A stretch of 64,000 bases of DNA from Tropicimonas isoalkanivorans (GCF_900112335.1 NZ_FOLG01000001.1:620001-684000), one strand, 5' to 3'; counted from the stretch's first letter, positions 45,515 to 54,349 are shown. Made by a program: numbers and translations. Notes: generated from the letters alone by a model not told the origin.

Positions 45515-46747
45515 ATGCTGGAACTGCTGGTCTGCGCGACGTTCACCGTCCTTCCGGACTACCTCTATCGCCGTTATGCGCAAGGCAAGCGCATCGGGCA
45601 GGAAATCGACCTCTTCACGGTGTGGTACGAGCTCAGGTACGGCCTGACCGGGTGCCTGATCCTGACGATCCTGCTGATAACGACGGTCTTCTACTACCAC
45701 CCCTCCACGACGGACGTGTCCTCCTTCTTCCGCACCGTCACCATCCTTCCGGAGCGCAACGGGCGGGTGAAGGAAGTCTATGCGGAGAATGGTGCGATGC
45801 TTTCCGCAGGCGACCGGATCTTCATCCTTGAAGACGACCAACAGCAGGCGGCCGTCGAAACCGCGCAACGCCGGGTGGAGGAGATCGAGGCGCAATTCGC
45901 CCTGGTCGAGGACGAACTGGCCGCCGCACGCGGTGCCGTCAACCAGGCGGAATTCGCTCTGAAGGAAGCGCAGGACGAGCTCGACGACCAGTTGCAACTC
46001 CTTGCCTCCAACAGCCCCGCCGCCCGTGCGCGCGAGGCCGAGCGGTTGCAGAACCGCGTCGATTCCCGGCAGGGCGGCGTCGATGCAGCGCAGGCGAATT
46101 ACCAGGCGGTCGAGACCAAGAAGTCGACTCTCCTGCCCGCGCAGCTTGCCAGTGCCAAGGCGGCGCTCAAACAGGCGGAGACCGACCTGGCGCAATCGGT
46201 CGTCTACGCCAGCACCGATGGCGAGTTGCAGCAGTTCGCTCTGCAACCCGGCGACGTGGTCAACCCGGCCATCCGCACCGCGGGCATCTTGGTTCCGCGC
46301 GACGTCGGACAGGACACGTTCCAGGCCGCCTTCCATCAGATCTCGGCGCAAGTGCTGAAAGAGGGGATGGTGACGGAGGTGCTCTGCATATCCAATCCGT
46401 TTACCATCGTTCCCATGCGGATCACCGCCGTGCAGGACTTCCTGCCCTCAGGCCAGTTCCGCCCCAGCGACGTTCTGGTAGACCTGCAGGACCGGGCGCG
46501 CCCGGGAAGCGTGCAGGTCAGGATGGAGCCGATCTTCGCCGGAAGCGCGGACAGCATTCCGCGCGGCAGCAAGTGCATTGCCAATGCCTACACCGACAAT
46601 CACGAGGCTCTAGCCAATGAAGAGCACGGTTTCTGGAACGGGCTGTTCCTGCACATGGTCGACACGGTCGGCCTGGTCCATGCGCTGATCCTGCGCATTC
46701 AGGCGCTCCTGATGCCGATACAGACGCTGGTCCTTTCGGGTCACTGA
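45515..46747 (+). CDS. HlyD/YibH-like periplasmic adaptor protein
   Basis: This 410-residue membrane-fusion protein of the HlyD/EmrA class has an N-terminal membrane segment (CLILTILLITTVFYYHP), half of a lipoyl domain (VKEVYAENGAMLSAGDRIF), a long coiled-coil hairpin, the second lipoyl half (STDGELQQFALQPGDVV), and unusually another hydrophobic stretch at the C-terminus (IQALLMPIQTLVL). No transporter or outer-membrane gene is adjacent, as for the E. coli yibH pair. It probably works with the upstream small protein. A hairpin follows. Confidence 0.82.
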   Translation: MLELLVCATFTVLPDYLYRRYAQGKRIGQEIDLFTVWYELRYGLTGCLILTILLITTVFYYHPSTTDVSSFFRTVTILPERNGRVKEVYAENGAMLSAGDRIFILEDDQQQAAVETAQRRVEEIEAQFALVEDELAAARGAVNQAEFALKEAQDELDDQLQLLASNSPAARAREAERLQNRVDSRQGGVDAAQANYQAVETKKSTLLPAQLASAKAALKQAETDLAQSVVYASTDGELQQFALQPGDVVNPAIRTAGILVPRDVGQDTFQAAFHQISAQVLKEGMVTEVLCISNPFTIVPMRITAVQDFLPSGQFRPSDVLVDLQDRARPGSVQVRMEPIFAGSADSIPRGSKCIANAYTDNHEALANEEHGFWNGLFLHMVDTVGLVHALILRIQALLMPIQTLVLSGH

Positions 46748-46748
46748 G

Positions 46749-46776
46749 GCGGACGGGCGCCAGTCGCCCTGTCCGC
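46749..46776 (+). terminator. Hairpin after the YibI/YibH-like pair
   Basis: GCGGAC / GTCCGC enclose GGGCG / CGCCC with one bulge, starting 2 nt after the HlyD-like stop. The tail is only weakly U-rich. Confidence 0.5.
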
Positions 46777-46802
46777 TCCATTCCCGGCGATTCACGCGGC
46801 GG

Positions 46803-47930
46803 TCACTCCGCCGCGTCGAGCGCCTCCTGCGCCTCGATTTCCGCGGCCCGCTTTTCGACCTGTTCGACGATGTGGTCGATCATCTGGTCGTTGGACATCT
46901 TGTGGCTTTGTTTGCCTGCCAGGTAGACCATCCCGCTTCCGGCCCCGCCGCCGGTGAAGCCGACGTCGGTCATCAGCGCCTCGCCCGGCCCGTTCACAAC
47001 GCAGCCGATGATGGAGAGGCTCATCGGCGTCTTCACGTGTTCCAGCCGCTTTTCAAGGATTTCCACCGTCTTGATGACGTCGAACCCCTGCCGCGCGCAG
47101 GATGGGCACGAGATGATGTTCACTCCACGGTGACGCAGGCCGAGCGACTTCAGGATCTCGTAGCCCACGCGGACCTCCTCGACCGGATCGGCCGAGAGGC
47201 TGACGCGAAGCGTGTCGCCAATGCCCATCCACAACAGGTTGCCCAGCCCGATGGCCGATTTCACCGTGCCGGACATCAGCCCGCCCGCCTCGGTAATGCC
47301 GAGATGGATCGGCGCATCCGTCTGTTCCGCAAGCTGTTGATACGCCGCGGCGGCCATGAACACGTCCGACGCCTTCACAGAGATCTTGAACTCGTGGAAG
47401 TCGTGGTCTTGCAGGATGCGGATATGGTCCATGCCACTCTCGACCATCGCGTCCGGGCACGGCTCTCCATACTTCTCCAGCAAATGCCGTTCCAGCGAGC
47501 CCGCGTTCACGCCGATCCGAATGGAACAGTCGTGGTCCCGCGCAGCCGCAATCACTTCCTTCACCCGGCTTTCGTCGCCGATATTCCCGGGGTTAATCCG
47601 AAGACAGGCCGCGCCGCTCTCGGCGGCCTCGATGGCGCGTTTGTAATGGAAATGGATGTCCGCCACGATCGGCACCGGGCTCTCCGCGACGATCTCCTTC
47701 AACGCCCGCGCGCTGGCCTCGTCCGGCGTGGAGACGCGCACGATGTCCGCCCCCGCGTCCGCCGCCGCCTGCACCTGCGCGACAGTCGCGGCGACGTCGG
47801 TGGTGATAGTATTCGTCATGGTCTGGACGGAAATCGGCGCATCGCCCCCCACCTTCACCGACCCGACCGAGATCTGGCGGCTTTCGCGGCGGTAGATGTT
47901 CCGCCAGGGGCGCACGTGGTTGATCGACAT
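46803..47930 (-). CDS. ispG: (E)-4-hydroxy-3-methylbut-2-enyl-diphosphate synthase
   Basis: IspG (GcpE) is the [4Fe-4S] enzyme of the penultimate step of the MEP isoprenoid pathway. The 375-residue form is the compact bacterial type. Cluster cysteines are in [11 protein letters not shown] and [10 protein letters not shown], and the N-terminus [16 protein letters not shown] and the TIM-barrel blocks [10 protein letters not shown] are typical. It lies 102 nt beyond the rodZ-like gene in the same direction, an order that also occurs in gammaproteobacteria. Confidence 0.97.
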   Translation of the reverse strand: MSINHVRPWRNIYRRESRQISVGSVKVGGDAPISVQTMTNTITTDVAATVAQVQAAADAGADIVRVSTPDEASARALKEIVAESPVPIVADIHFHYKRAIEAAESGAACLRINPGNIGDESRVKEVIAAARDHDCSIRIGVNAGSLERHLLEKYGEPCPDAMVESGMDHIRILQDHDFHEFKISVKASDVFMAAAAYQQLAEQTDAPIHLGITEAGGLMSGTVKSAIGLGNLLWMGIGDTLRVSLSADPVEEVRVGYEILKSLGLRHRGVNIISCPSCARQGFDVIKTVEILEKRLEHVKTPMSLSIIGCVVNGPGEALMTDVGFTGGGAGSGMVYLAGKQSHKMSNDQMIDHIVEQVEKRAAEIEAQEALDAAE

Positions 47931-48032
47931 CGCTGACCTCCGAAGGGTGATCCTCGAGCCCTACTTAGAGTTCCCGCACGGCGGGAGCAACGGTCTGTGG
48001 GAAAGGAACCCTCCGGTCAGCCGACCGGGGCA

Positions 48033-49340
48033 TCACTCCTGCGTGGGCTCCGCGGCCGCCTCGGGCTCCGGTTCGGGGAAGATCGCCGCCTGGGCAACTT
48101 CGACCGCCTTGCGCGCATCTTCGTCGGAATTGACATCGGCCATCGCGAAGGTCTCGGTCAGTCCAGCAGGGTTCAGCGCGATCTTGTCGACCACCGCCCC
48201 CTGGGGGCCCGCCGGCCCATACGTCTCGCCGTTCACCGCGAAATAGACGGCCCCGGCCGCTCCCGTCCGCAGCGTCGGCGGCTGTTCGGTCTGGGGCACG
48301 ACATAGGTGTCGCCGGGGTTCAGGATCTTCTCCAGCAGGATCGAGCCGTCGCCAGACCGCACCCGGACCCAGGCCGGACGCACGGCGACAAGCATGACCT
48401 CGGGCACATCTTCCGTCACCTTCGGCGTATTGGCGCCAGCCGCCGCGTCGGCGGAGGCAAGCGCCGTGCCGTCGGCATTGAGCGTTTCCCCCTGCTCATG
48501 CAGGGCAGCAAGGAAGGTGTGATCCACCGGCAGCGGCTCGCGGAACGGCAACGGACCCGCCAAAGCACCCACGGTCTGCGGGTCGAGCGCGGCAATCGGG
48601 CCATCGCGGGCCACCATCACCGGCACATCCAGCGCCTGCGGGCGATAGAGCCGGTCGAGGGAATCCGCAGCCGAAGGCGCCATTCCGGCGATCTCGGGCT
48701 CGTTCTCCTCCTCCGGCTTTTCTGCGCTCGCCAGCGGGTCAATTGCGGCGACGGCCAGGGGGGCGCGATCCACCGGGGTAACCTGCACCCGCTGCACTTC
48801 CTGCAACACCGACCAACCGCCGTAACCCACGGCACCGATCAGCGCGAGCAGGACCAGCGTGGAGCCGATGGCACGCGGCTCCACCTGCGCCAGCGGACTG
48901 GCGGACTTGGGCGCGAAGGAAACGCGCGGATCCTTGAAAGGGTTGTAGCCTTCGGGCTTCGCAGTGGGGTTCTTGCGGTAGACGGGTTTGGCTGAACTCG
49001 GTGGCGCGGCGAGCTTGTCCTTTGTGGAGGCGGAAACGAAATTCGCCTCACGACAAAACGTCTCGAACGCCCACTCCGGGTCCAGCCCCAAGTACCGGGA
49101 ATAGGATCGGACATAGCCGGCAACGAAACCGGGCGTCTCGAATGCGGAGGCGTCGGCATTCTCGATAGCGGCGATGAAGGAGGCCTTGATCTTCAATTCA
49201 CGCTGAACGTCGAGCAACGACTTTCCCATCGTCGCCCGCTCGCCACGCATGACATCGCCAAGACGAAGATCATAGTCGTCGAAGCCCCTTTGCGGAGCCT
49301 GCGCCTCATCCGCCTTGGGCTGCTCTCGGCGCCCAATCAT
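48033..49340 (-). CDS. rodZ: RodZ-like helix-turn-helix membrane protein
   Basis: RodZ links the MreB cytoskeleton to the cell-wall machinery. This 435-residue protein has a cytoplasmic HTH of the RodZ/Xre type (GDVMRGERATMGKSLLDVQR, then AGYVRSYSRYLGLDP), a linker, one membrane helix (TLVLLALIGAVGYGGWSVL), and a large periplasmic part ending in the DUF4115 domain (AWVRVRSGDGSILLEKILNPGD). The start at 49340 has a GGGGACGGGC purine run; an extension to 49400 is unlikely. It precedes ispG. No mre genes lie in the window. Confidence 0.83.
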   Translation of the reverse strand: MIGRREQPKADEAQAPQRGFDDYDLRLGDVMRGERATMGKSLLDVQRELKIKASFIAAIENADASAFETPGFVAGYVRSYSRYLGLDPEWAFETFCREANFVSASTKDKLAAPPSSAKPVYRKNPTAKPEGYNPFKDPRVSFAPKSASPLAQVEPRAIGSTLVLLALIGAVGYGGWSVLQEVQRVQVTPVDRAPLAVAAIDPLASAEKPEEENEPEIAGMAPSAADSLDRLYRPQALDVPVMVARDGPIAALDPQTVGALAGPLPFREPLPVDHTFLAALHEQGETLNADGTALASADAAAGANTPKVTEDVPEVMLVAVRPAWVRVRSGDGSILLEKILNPGDTYVVPQTEQPPTLRTGAAGAVYFAVNGETYGPAGPQGAVVDKIALNPAGLTETFAMADVNSDEDARKAVEVAQAAIFPEPEPEAAAEPTQE

Positions 49341-49454
49341 CTGCCCGTCCCCGTTTGTGCCAAACGTTGTCCCCTTGGGACAGGTGATTCGGTAAATCAC
49401 CTATCCTTGAGGCGAGATTAACATAGCCTCGGAAGTCCTGCACAGGCAGAAAGA

Positions 49455-50690
49455 TCAGGCGGACAACTCTGCGCGGTTCAATGCGCAATGAGACCACAGA
49501 TTGTCCATCGCCCGGATAAGACCGTCGAGCATCTTTGGGTCGTGTACCGGCGACGGCGTAAAGCGCAGCCGCTCGGTTCCGCGGGGAACCGTCGGGAAGT
49601 TGATCGGCTGCACGTAGATGCTGAAATCTTCCAGCAGCATGTCCGAAATTTGCTTACAGTGCACCGGATCGCCCACGATCACAGGCACGATATGGCTGCC
49701 GTGGTCGATGATCGGAAGGCCCATCGCCTTTAGGCGGGTCTTCAGAATCCGCGCGTGGAGCTGTTGTTTGTCCCGCCGCTCCTGGTCCGTCTTCAGGTGC
49801 CTGACGGAGGCCGCCGCTCCAGCCGCAACTGCCGGCGGCAGCGAGGTAGTAAAGATGAAGCCCGGCGCGTAAGACCGTATCGCATCACACATTTTTGCGC
49901 TGGACGCGATATATCCGCCCATGACGCCATAGGCCTTGGCCAGCGTGCCGTTGATGATGTCGATCCGCCCCATCAGGCCGTCCCGCTCGGCCACGCCGGC
50001 GCCGCGGGGGCCATACATGCCGACGGCGTGCACCTCGTCGATGTAGGTCAGCGCGTCGAATTCAACGGCGAGATCGCAGATCGCTTCGATCGGGCCGAAG
50101 TCGCCGTCCATCGAATAGATCGATTCGAAGGCGATGAGCTTGGGCGCGGCCGGGTCGTCCGCCTCCAGCAGTTCGCGCAGGTGCGCGACGTCATTGTGCC
50201 GGAAAATCCGCTTCGCCCCACCGTTACGGCGAATACCCTCGATCATGGAGGCGTGGTTCAATTCGTCCGAATAGATGATGAGTCCGGGCAACAGTTTCGG
50301 AAGCGTCGACAATGTCGCGTCATTGGCAATATAGGCCGAGGTGAAGACCAGCGCGGCCTCCTTCCGGTGCAGGTCCGCGAGTTCCGCTTCCAGCCGCTTG
50401 TGATAGACCGTGGTGCCGGAAATGTTGCGCGTGCCGCCCGACCCCGCGCCCGTCGCTTCCAGCGCCTCGTGCATCGCGGCGAGCACCACCGGATGTTGGC
50501 CCATGCCAAGATAGTCGTTGCCGCACCAGACGACGATTTCCTTCGTGGACCCGTCGGGCTTGCGCCACAGCGCGCGGGGAAACTGCCCGCGGTGCCGCTC
50601 GATGTCGATGAAGGTGCGGTAGCGCCCTTCCTGGTGGAGCTTGTCAATCGCGCTCTCGACGGCGGCGGCGTAGCGGGCTGTGTGGGTCAC
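49455..50690 (-). CDS. hemA: 5-aminolevulinate synthase (C4/Shemin pathway)
   Basis: This PLP enzyme condenses glycine and succinyl-CoA to 5-aminolevulinate, the first step of tetrapyrrole synthesis in alphaproteobacteria. The 411-residue protein has the Schiff-base Lys252 in [13 protein letters not shown], the glycine-rich [13 protein letters not shown], and [15 protein letters not shown] start with GAGG 8 nt upstream. Its promoter region holds a FNR-like site and a TGT-N12-ACA site, so oxygen-responsive control is likely, in line with hemA of photosynthetic relatives. The divergent side holds an exported-protein gene also reading leftward. Confidence 0.96.
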   Translation of the reverse strand: MTHTARYAAAVESAIDKLHQEGRYRTFIDIERHRGQFPRALWRKPDGSTKEIVVWCGNDYLGMGQHPVVLAAMHEALEATGAGSGGTRNISGTTVYHKRLEAELADLHRKEAALVFTSAYIANDATLSTLPKLLPGLIIYSDELNHASMIEGIRRNGGAKRIFRHNDVAHLRELLEADDPAAPKLIAFESIYSMDGDFGPIEAICDLAVEFDALTYIDEVHAVGMYGPRGAGVAERDGLMGRIDIINGTLAKAYGVMGGYIASSAKMCDAIRSYAPGFIFTTSLPPAVAAGAAASVRHLKTDQERRDKQQLHARILKTRLKAMGLPIIDHGSHIVPVIVGDPVHCKQISDMLLEDFSIYVQPINFPTVPRGTERLRFTPSPVHDPKMLDGLIRAMDNLWSHCALNRAELSA

Positions 50691-50719
50691 CTGTAAAACC
50701 TCGGTTAGTTCGCGCGTTC

Positions 50720-50737
50720 TGTTCGTAATGGTTCACA
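50720..50737. promoter_or_regulatory. TGT-N12-ACA site upstream of hemA (PpsR/CrtJ-like)
   Basis: TGT at 50720-50722 and ACA at 50735-50737 are 12 nt apart, the consensus read by PpsR/CrtJ in purple bacteria. It lies about 30 nt before the hemA start. One match in a short region can arise by chance. Confidence 0.35.
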
Positions 50738-50756
50738 TAAACTGCGAACCGCTGCC

Positions 50757-50770
50757 TTGATGTGACGCAA
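50757..50770. promoter_or_regulatory. Candidate FnrL box upstream of hemA
   Basis: TTGATGTGACGCAA has the FNR half-sites TTG and CAA at the right 8-nt spacing, 67 nt before the hemA start. FnrL control of hemA is known in Rhodobacter; binding here is inferred. Confidence 0.5.
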
Positions 50771-50811
50771 ATTGTCGCTCACCTGGCGTTTCTTGAATAT
50801 GTTTTATGCAC

Positions 50812-51402
50812 TCATTGATCGGTTATAACAAGTCGGCAGTCCGACGCACCCCGTTCGGCCGCCGCCGCACTGCACCGCGCAAGGGCCCGTCCGCCATCGC
50901 CCCGGTCGAAGCCGAATACACCCGCCTGCTCCGAAATTGCCATACCTTTCGGGGCCTTCATCTTCCTGTAGTCGCCGTTGAACGCCTGCGTCGCCTGCAC
51001 CGACATCGTGAGCGGCTGCGGCTTGTACTTTTTCGGCGTGATGACAGCGATCACCACGCAGGGCTTACCGGAGGTGCGCCGCGAATTGCAGTTGGCCAAC
51101 GCCGCGGCGGAGGCCGCCTCGACCGAATGGTAGTTGGCCATTGTCGACATCAGGTTGGAGCTCGCCGGCTCCCCGGGGGAGACTGCGATTGCGCCGTAGT
51201 ACGGGATCTGGTCCGCCACTGCACGCAACGCCTTGGCCACCGCGTCGTCCATGAAATCGACGTTCGCCAACTGGGCCTCGGCCCCGCGTGTGCTGAACAG
51301 CATCCGCTTTGCGGTCTTGCCGTCCACGGGTTGGGCGGAGGCCTGCGGGGCCGCGGCACCTAGCGCCAGGGCCGCCGCGGCGATCATTGCTGCGATGCGC
51401 AT
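50812..51402 (-). CDS. Exported protein of unknown function upstream of hemA
   Basis: This 196-residue exported protein has a signal peptide (residues 1-23, MRIAAMIAAAALALGAAAPQ then ASA). I chose the ATG at 51402, which has AGGGAGAG upstream, over the extension to 51432. The mature domain has three cysteines (in ALANCNS, GKPCVV and ARCSAAAAERGASDC, which holds two). The C-terminal half, with a repeated Ala-rich helix and CRLVITD, faintly resembles DUF4189 proteins. No function can be given. It precedes hemA on the same strand with the operator region in between. Confidence 0.65.
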   Translation of the reverse strand: MRIAAMIAAAALALGAAAPQASAQPVDGKTAKRMLFSTRGAEAQLANVDFMDDAVAKALRAVADQIPYYGAIAVSPGEPASSNLMSTMANYHSVEAASAAALANCNSRRTSGKPCVVIAVITPKKYKPQPLTMSVQATQAFNGDYRKMKAPKGMAISEQAGVFGFDRGDGGRALARCSAAAAERGASDCRLVITDQ

Positions 51403-51523
51403 TTCTGCAATCTCTCCCTTGGTTCCGGGCACAACTTAAACCTCGCGCGCGGCCGGGGCCACCCCCACTGGACAGCCGCCCCGCCAGTGATAGGGTCGCG
51501 CCGCATTCAGACAGGAGCCCTAC

Positions 51524-52909
51524 ATGACCGACGCCCGCCTTGACCCCGTCCTCGACCGGATCGACGCCGAACTGCCCGCCGCGCTCGACCGGCTGATGAC
51601 GCTCCTGCGCATCCCCTCGATCTCCACCGATCCCGCTCATGCGGAGGATTGTGCACGCACGGCGGACTGGCTGGCCGAAGACCTGAAATCCTTGGGCATC
51701 GACGCCGCGCCGCGCCCGACGACCGGGCATCCGATGGTGGTGGGGCATGGGCAGGATGCCGGGCCGCATCTGCTATTCTACGGACACTACGACGTGCAAC
51801 CGGTGGACCCGCTGGACCAATGGAAGACCCCGCCCTTCGAGCCGGAGATGCAGGAGACCACACACGGAAAGGTTATCCGCGGCCGCGGCGCGTCGGATGA
51901 CAAGGGCCAGCTCATGACCTTCGTGGAGGCCTGCCGGGCGTGGAAGGCCGTGCACGGCTCCTTGCCAGCGCAGATCACCTTTTTCTTCGAGGGGGAGGAA
52001 GAGTCCGGCTCCCCCTCGCTGATTCCGTTCATGAAGGAGCACGCCGCGGACCTGACCGCCGACATCGCGCTGATCTGCGACACTTCCATGGTCTCCCCCG
52101 GTGTGCCGTCCATCGCCTCGCAGCTCCGGGGAATGCTGAAGGACGAGTTCACCATCACCGGCCCCCGCATCGACCTGCACTCTGGCCATTACGGCGGCCC
52201 GGCGCTCAACCCACTGAAGGAGATCGCCCGGATCGTCGCCTCGTTCCACGATGCCGATGGCCGGGTCGCGGTCGAGGGCTTCTACGAAGGTGTCGACGAG
52301 ATTTCCGACGAGCTGAAGCGGCAGTGGGAAAACAGCGGCTTCGACGAGCGGACCTATCTGGAGAGCGTCGGCTTCACCCAGTCCCACGGGGAGGCGGGCT
52401 ATTCCACGCTGGAGCAGCAGTGGTCGCGGCCGACGCTTGAGGTGAACGGGCTCTGGGGCGGCTACATGGGCCCCGGCAGCAAGACGGTGATTCCGAGCCA
52501 GGCGCATTGCAAGATCACCTGCCGACTGGTCGGCGACATGGACCCGGACAAACTGCGCCAGAAGATCCGCGCGCATGTCGCGGCGCAGCTGTCGCCCGAC
52601 GCCAAGGTGACATGGGACGGCGATCTCGACGGCGCCCCTGCGGCCGTCATGAACACCGACCGGCCGGAGTTCGAAGCCGCCCGCCAGGCGCTGACCGACG
52701 AGTGGAACCGGGAGGCCGTTCTGGTCGGCATGGGCGGCTCGATCCCGATCGCCGGCTACTTCAAAGACATCCTCGACATGGACGCGATGTTGATCGGCTT
52801 CGCGAAAGACGACGACGCGATCCACTCGCCGAACGAGAAGTACGACGTCGAGAGCTTCCACAAGGGCATCCGCAGCTGGGCGCGGGTGCTGGCGGCCCTC
52901 TCCGCCTGA
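51524..52909 (+). CDS. M20 family dipeptidase
   Basis: This cytoplasmic zinc peptidase of 461 residues is of the M20/M25/M40 carnosinase-like branch. The catalytic and metal ligands appear in order: YGHYDVQPVDP (His, Asp), RGASDDKGQ (bridging Asp), FEGEEESGSP (general base Glu and ligand Glu), and the dimerisation domain with LHSGHYGGPALNP. It should release amino acids from dipeptides with unknown preference. A GACAGGAG ribosome site precedes the ATG. Confidence 0.93.
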   Translation: MTDARLDPVLDRIDAELPAALDRLMTLLRIPSISTDPAHAEDCARTADWLAEDLKSLGIDAAPRPTTGHPMVVGHGQDAGPHLLFYGHYDVQPVDPLDQWKTPPFEPEMQETTHGKVIRGRGASDDKGQLMTFVEACRAWKAVHGSLPAQITFFFEGEEESGSPSLIPFMKEHAADLTADIALICDTSMVSPGVPSIASQLRGMLKDEFTITGPRIDLHSGHYGGPALNPLKEIARIVASFHDADGRVAVEGFYEGVDEISDELKRQWENSGFDERTYLESVGFTQSHGEAGYSTLEQQWSRPTLEVNGLWGGYMGPGSKTVIPSQAHCKITCRLVGDMDPDKLRQKIRAHVAAQLSPDAKVTWDGDLDGAPAAVMNTDRPEFEAARQALTDEWNREAVLVGMGGSIPIAGYFKDILDMDAMLIGFAKDDDAIHSPNEKYDVESFHKGIRSWARVLAALSA

Positions 52910-52921
52910 TCCCTCCGGCGC

Positions 52922-52946
52922 GGCGGGTTCGGTTCCCGGACCCGCC
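52922..52946 (+). terminator. Hairpin after the M20 peptidase gene
   Basis: GGCGGGTTCGG and CCGGACCCGCC pair with one mismatch around a TTC loop, 13 nt after the stop. No U-tract. Confidence 0.45.
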
Positions 52947-53094
52947 CGCCACGCAGCCGCACTTCGGTCCCTCCGCCAACGGTCGGCGTATCCGTCGCGA
53001 TCCGAAAATGAACGGCAGGCCGCACATGGTCTGATGCGCGAGCGAGCCATCGCCCGTCGACGCTCGCCATTCAAAAACTGCGATGGAGAAGAAG

Positions 53095-53171
53095 TGGCGC
53101 GGTTGACGGGGCTCGAACCCGCGACCTCCGGCGTGACAGGCCGGCACTCTAACCAACTGAGCTACAACCGC
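53095..53171 (-). tRNA. tRNA-Asp(GTC), copy 2
   Basis: A full cloverleaf reads on the minus strand: acceptor GCGGTTG / CAACCGC, T-loop GGTTCGAGCCC, anticodon loop CTGTCAC with anticodon GTC, discriminator G, and encoded CCA (53095-53097). It is identical to the copy at 53259-53335 and lies 87 nt downstream of it, so both are probably processed from one transcript. Confidence 0.95.
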
Positions 53172-53258
53172 GCATGGCCCGAAGGCCTGGTCGAAATCCG
53201 CCATCAAGCGGGAATGCCCATGGCCCCAAGGGGCGACCCGGGCCGGGTCTGGCAGCGG

Positions 53259-53335
53259 TGGCGCGGTTGACGGGGCTCGAACCCGCGACCTCCGGCGTGA
53301 CAGGCCGGCACTCTAACCAACTGAGCTACAACCGC
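53259..53335 (-). tRNA. tRNA-Asp(GTC), copy 1
   Basis: Same 77-nt sequence as the neighbouring copy, with anticodon GTC and encoded CCA. It is the promoter-proximal copy: a strong -35/-10 pair lies 45-73 nt upstream. Confidence 0.95.
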
Positions 53336-53379
53336 TCACTGCCCGCCGCATGTGCACTGCACCGCGCGGCGTGAGCGGC

Positions 53380-53408
53380 GTTCTAGGCTGAGGTTCGAGC
53401 CGCGTCAA
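53380..53408 (-). promoter_or_regulatory. Sigma70-type promoter of the tRNA-Asp pair
   Basis: On the minus strand TTGACG (53403-53408) and TAGAAC (53380-53385) are separated by exactly 17 nt. The predicted start is about 38 nt before the first tRNA-Asp. Confidence 0.7.
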
Positions 53409-53898
53409 GCAGCCATTTCCCCCTTTTTCCTCCCCTCGCCATTTGCCGCCCCAACACGGGAAAAACGCCCGATTTCCCCTGCCGCGTACGGCTGGGCTCC
53501 CGTTCCCATCACCGACCATCTGAACAAGCGGTCCGCCATTACCAGAGCACACCGAAGCACCCCACGGCCCCCTACCCCGCATTTTCAGGCTCCGTGAACC
53601 GCCTCGCGATTTCGCCGAAGGCCCAGCCGTCGGACAGCCGATTCGTGACCATTTCATGATCGGGGGTGCAGGCTTCCCTGCGATTACTCACCTAGGAGCA
53701 CCTGCCGGCTGCCTTGGTTCAGACACGCGCAGAACACGCATTAACCATTATGGCGGGCGCTCAAGAGCTGGGCGTTGTCGGCCGAAGCTCTCCTATTCCG
53801 TCCCCAATCGGGGCTGCCGGTTTGGTCCCCACCGTCAGCCATGCTACGTAAGAAGAAAGTACGACGAAGTTTTCGATTAATAGATTTAGGTGGCAATC
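53409..53898. other. Intergenic region, tRNA-Asp to TGTN-tail protein 1
   Basis: No gene is supported. It holds a TTAACCATTA motif at 53741-53750. The last 60 nt before 53899 are AT-richer than the window average and may be the promoter of the small secreted protein gene. Confidence 0.45.
53741..53750. promoter_or_regulatory. TTAACCATTA motif (CtrA half-site-like)
   Basis: TTAACCAT is the recognised 8-mer half-site of the cell-cycle regulator CtrA. The same 10-mer, inverted, lies upstream of the other TGTN-tail gene. Binding is inferred. Confidence 0.4.
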
Positions 53899-54174
53899 AT
53901 GACACGCTTCACGACGATGACGATCGCTCTTTCCCTCGGCCTCGCGGCCGCCTCGTCCGCCGCGTTCGCCCAATCCACACGGAGCACCGGCCAGGCGCCG
54001 GTCAGTCCGGCGGCGGTGGCGGCAGTCACCTCGATGCCGGAAACCCCGCCCGGACAATTGCGGGTGAAGCGGAACGGCATCACCCGTCTCGCCGGCCTGT
54101 TCTCGAACTCCACCGGCAGCACGGGGTCCACGGGCTCGACCGGCTCCACAAACTCGACCACGGGAACGAACTAG
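53899..54174 (+). CDS. Small secreted protein with GST-repeat/STTGTN tail (1)
   Basis: This 91-residue exported protein has a signal peptide (residues 1-24, ending in AFAQS). The mature part is short and polar, and the last 22 residues are a Ser-Thr-Gly repeat that ends in STTGTN. I do not recognise the family. An AGGTGG purine stretch precedes the ATG. The neighbour at 54350 ends with almost the same ten residues. The tail could be a surface or sorting element, but that is a guess. Confidence 0.7.
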   Translation: MTRFTTMTIALSLGLAAASSAAFAQSTRSTGQAPVSPAAVAAVTSMPETPPGQLRVKRNGITRLAGLFSNSTGSTGSTGSTGSTNSTTGTN

Positions 54175-54310
54175 GCCCTCGGCCCGGCTCTCCATGCCCA
54201 TGGACCCTCCGGCCATTGCCGGCGGCGGGGCTTACGATGCCCGTCTGTCACACTAAGCTGGCCACCACGCCACAAAAATTCCCGAACATTGTCACGTGCC
54301 GCTCTTCTGC

Positions 54311-54320
54311 TAATGGTTAA
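54311..54320. promoter_or_regulatory. Inverted TTAACCATTA motif upstream of TGTN-tail protein 2
   Basis: TAATGGTTAA is the exact reverse complement of the motif at 53741-53750, 30 nt before the start codon of the second tail protein. It may be a CtrA half-site. Confidence 0.4.
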
Positions 54321-54349
54321 CAAACGCAAGAGCAGCGCGAGGACATCTC

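Noticed and set aside
53034-53374. Small plus-strand frames across the tRNA-Asp genes
   Set aside because: They are translations of tRNA sequence; the cloverleaf explains the conserved-looking peptides.
53352-53657. Small frames between tRNA-Asp and the first TGTN-tail gene
   Set aside because: No ribosome sites, no recognisable features, and overlap of the tRNA promoter.
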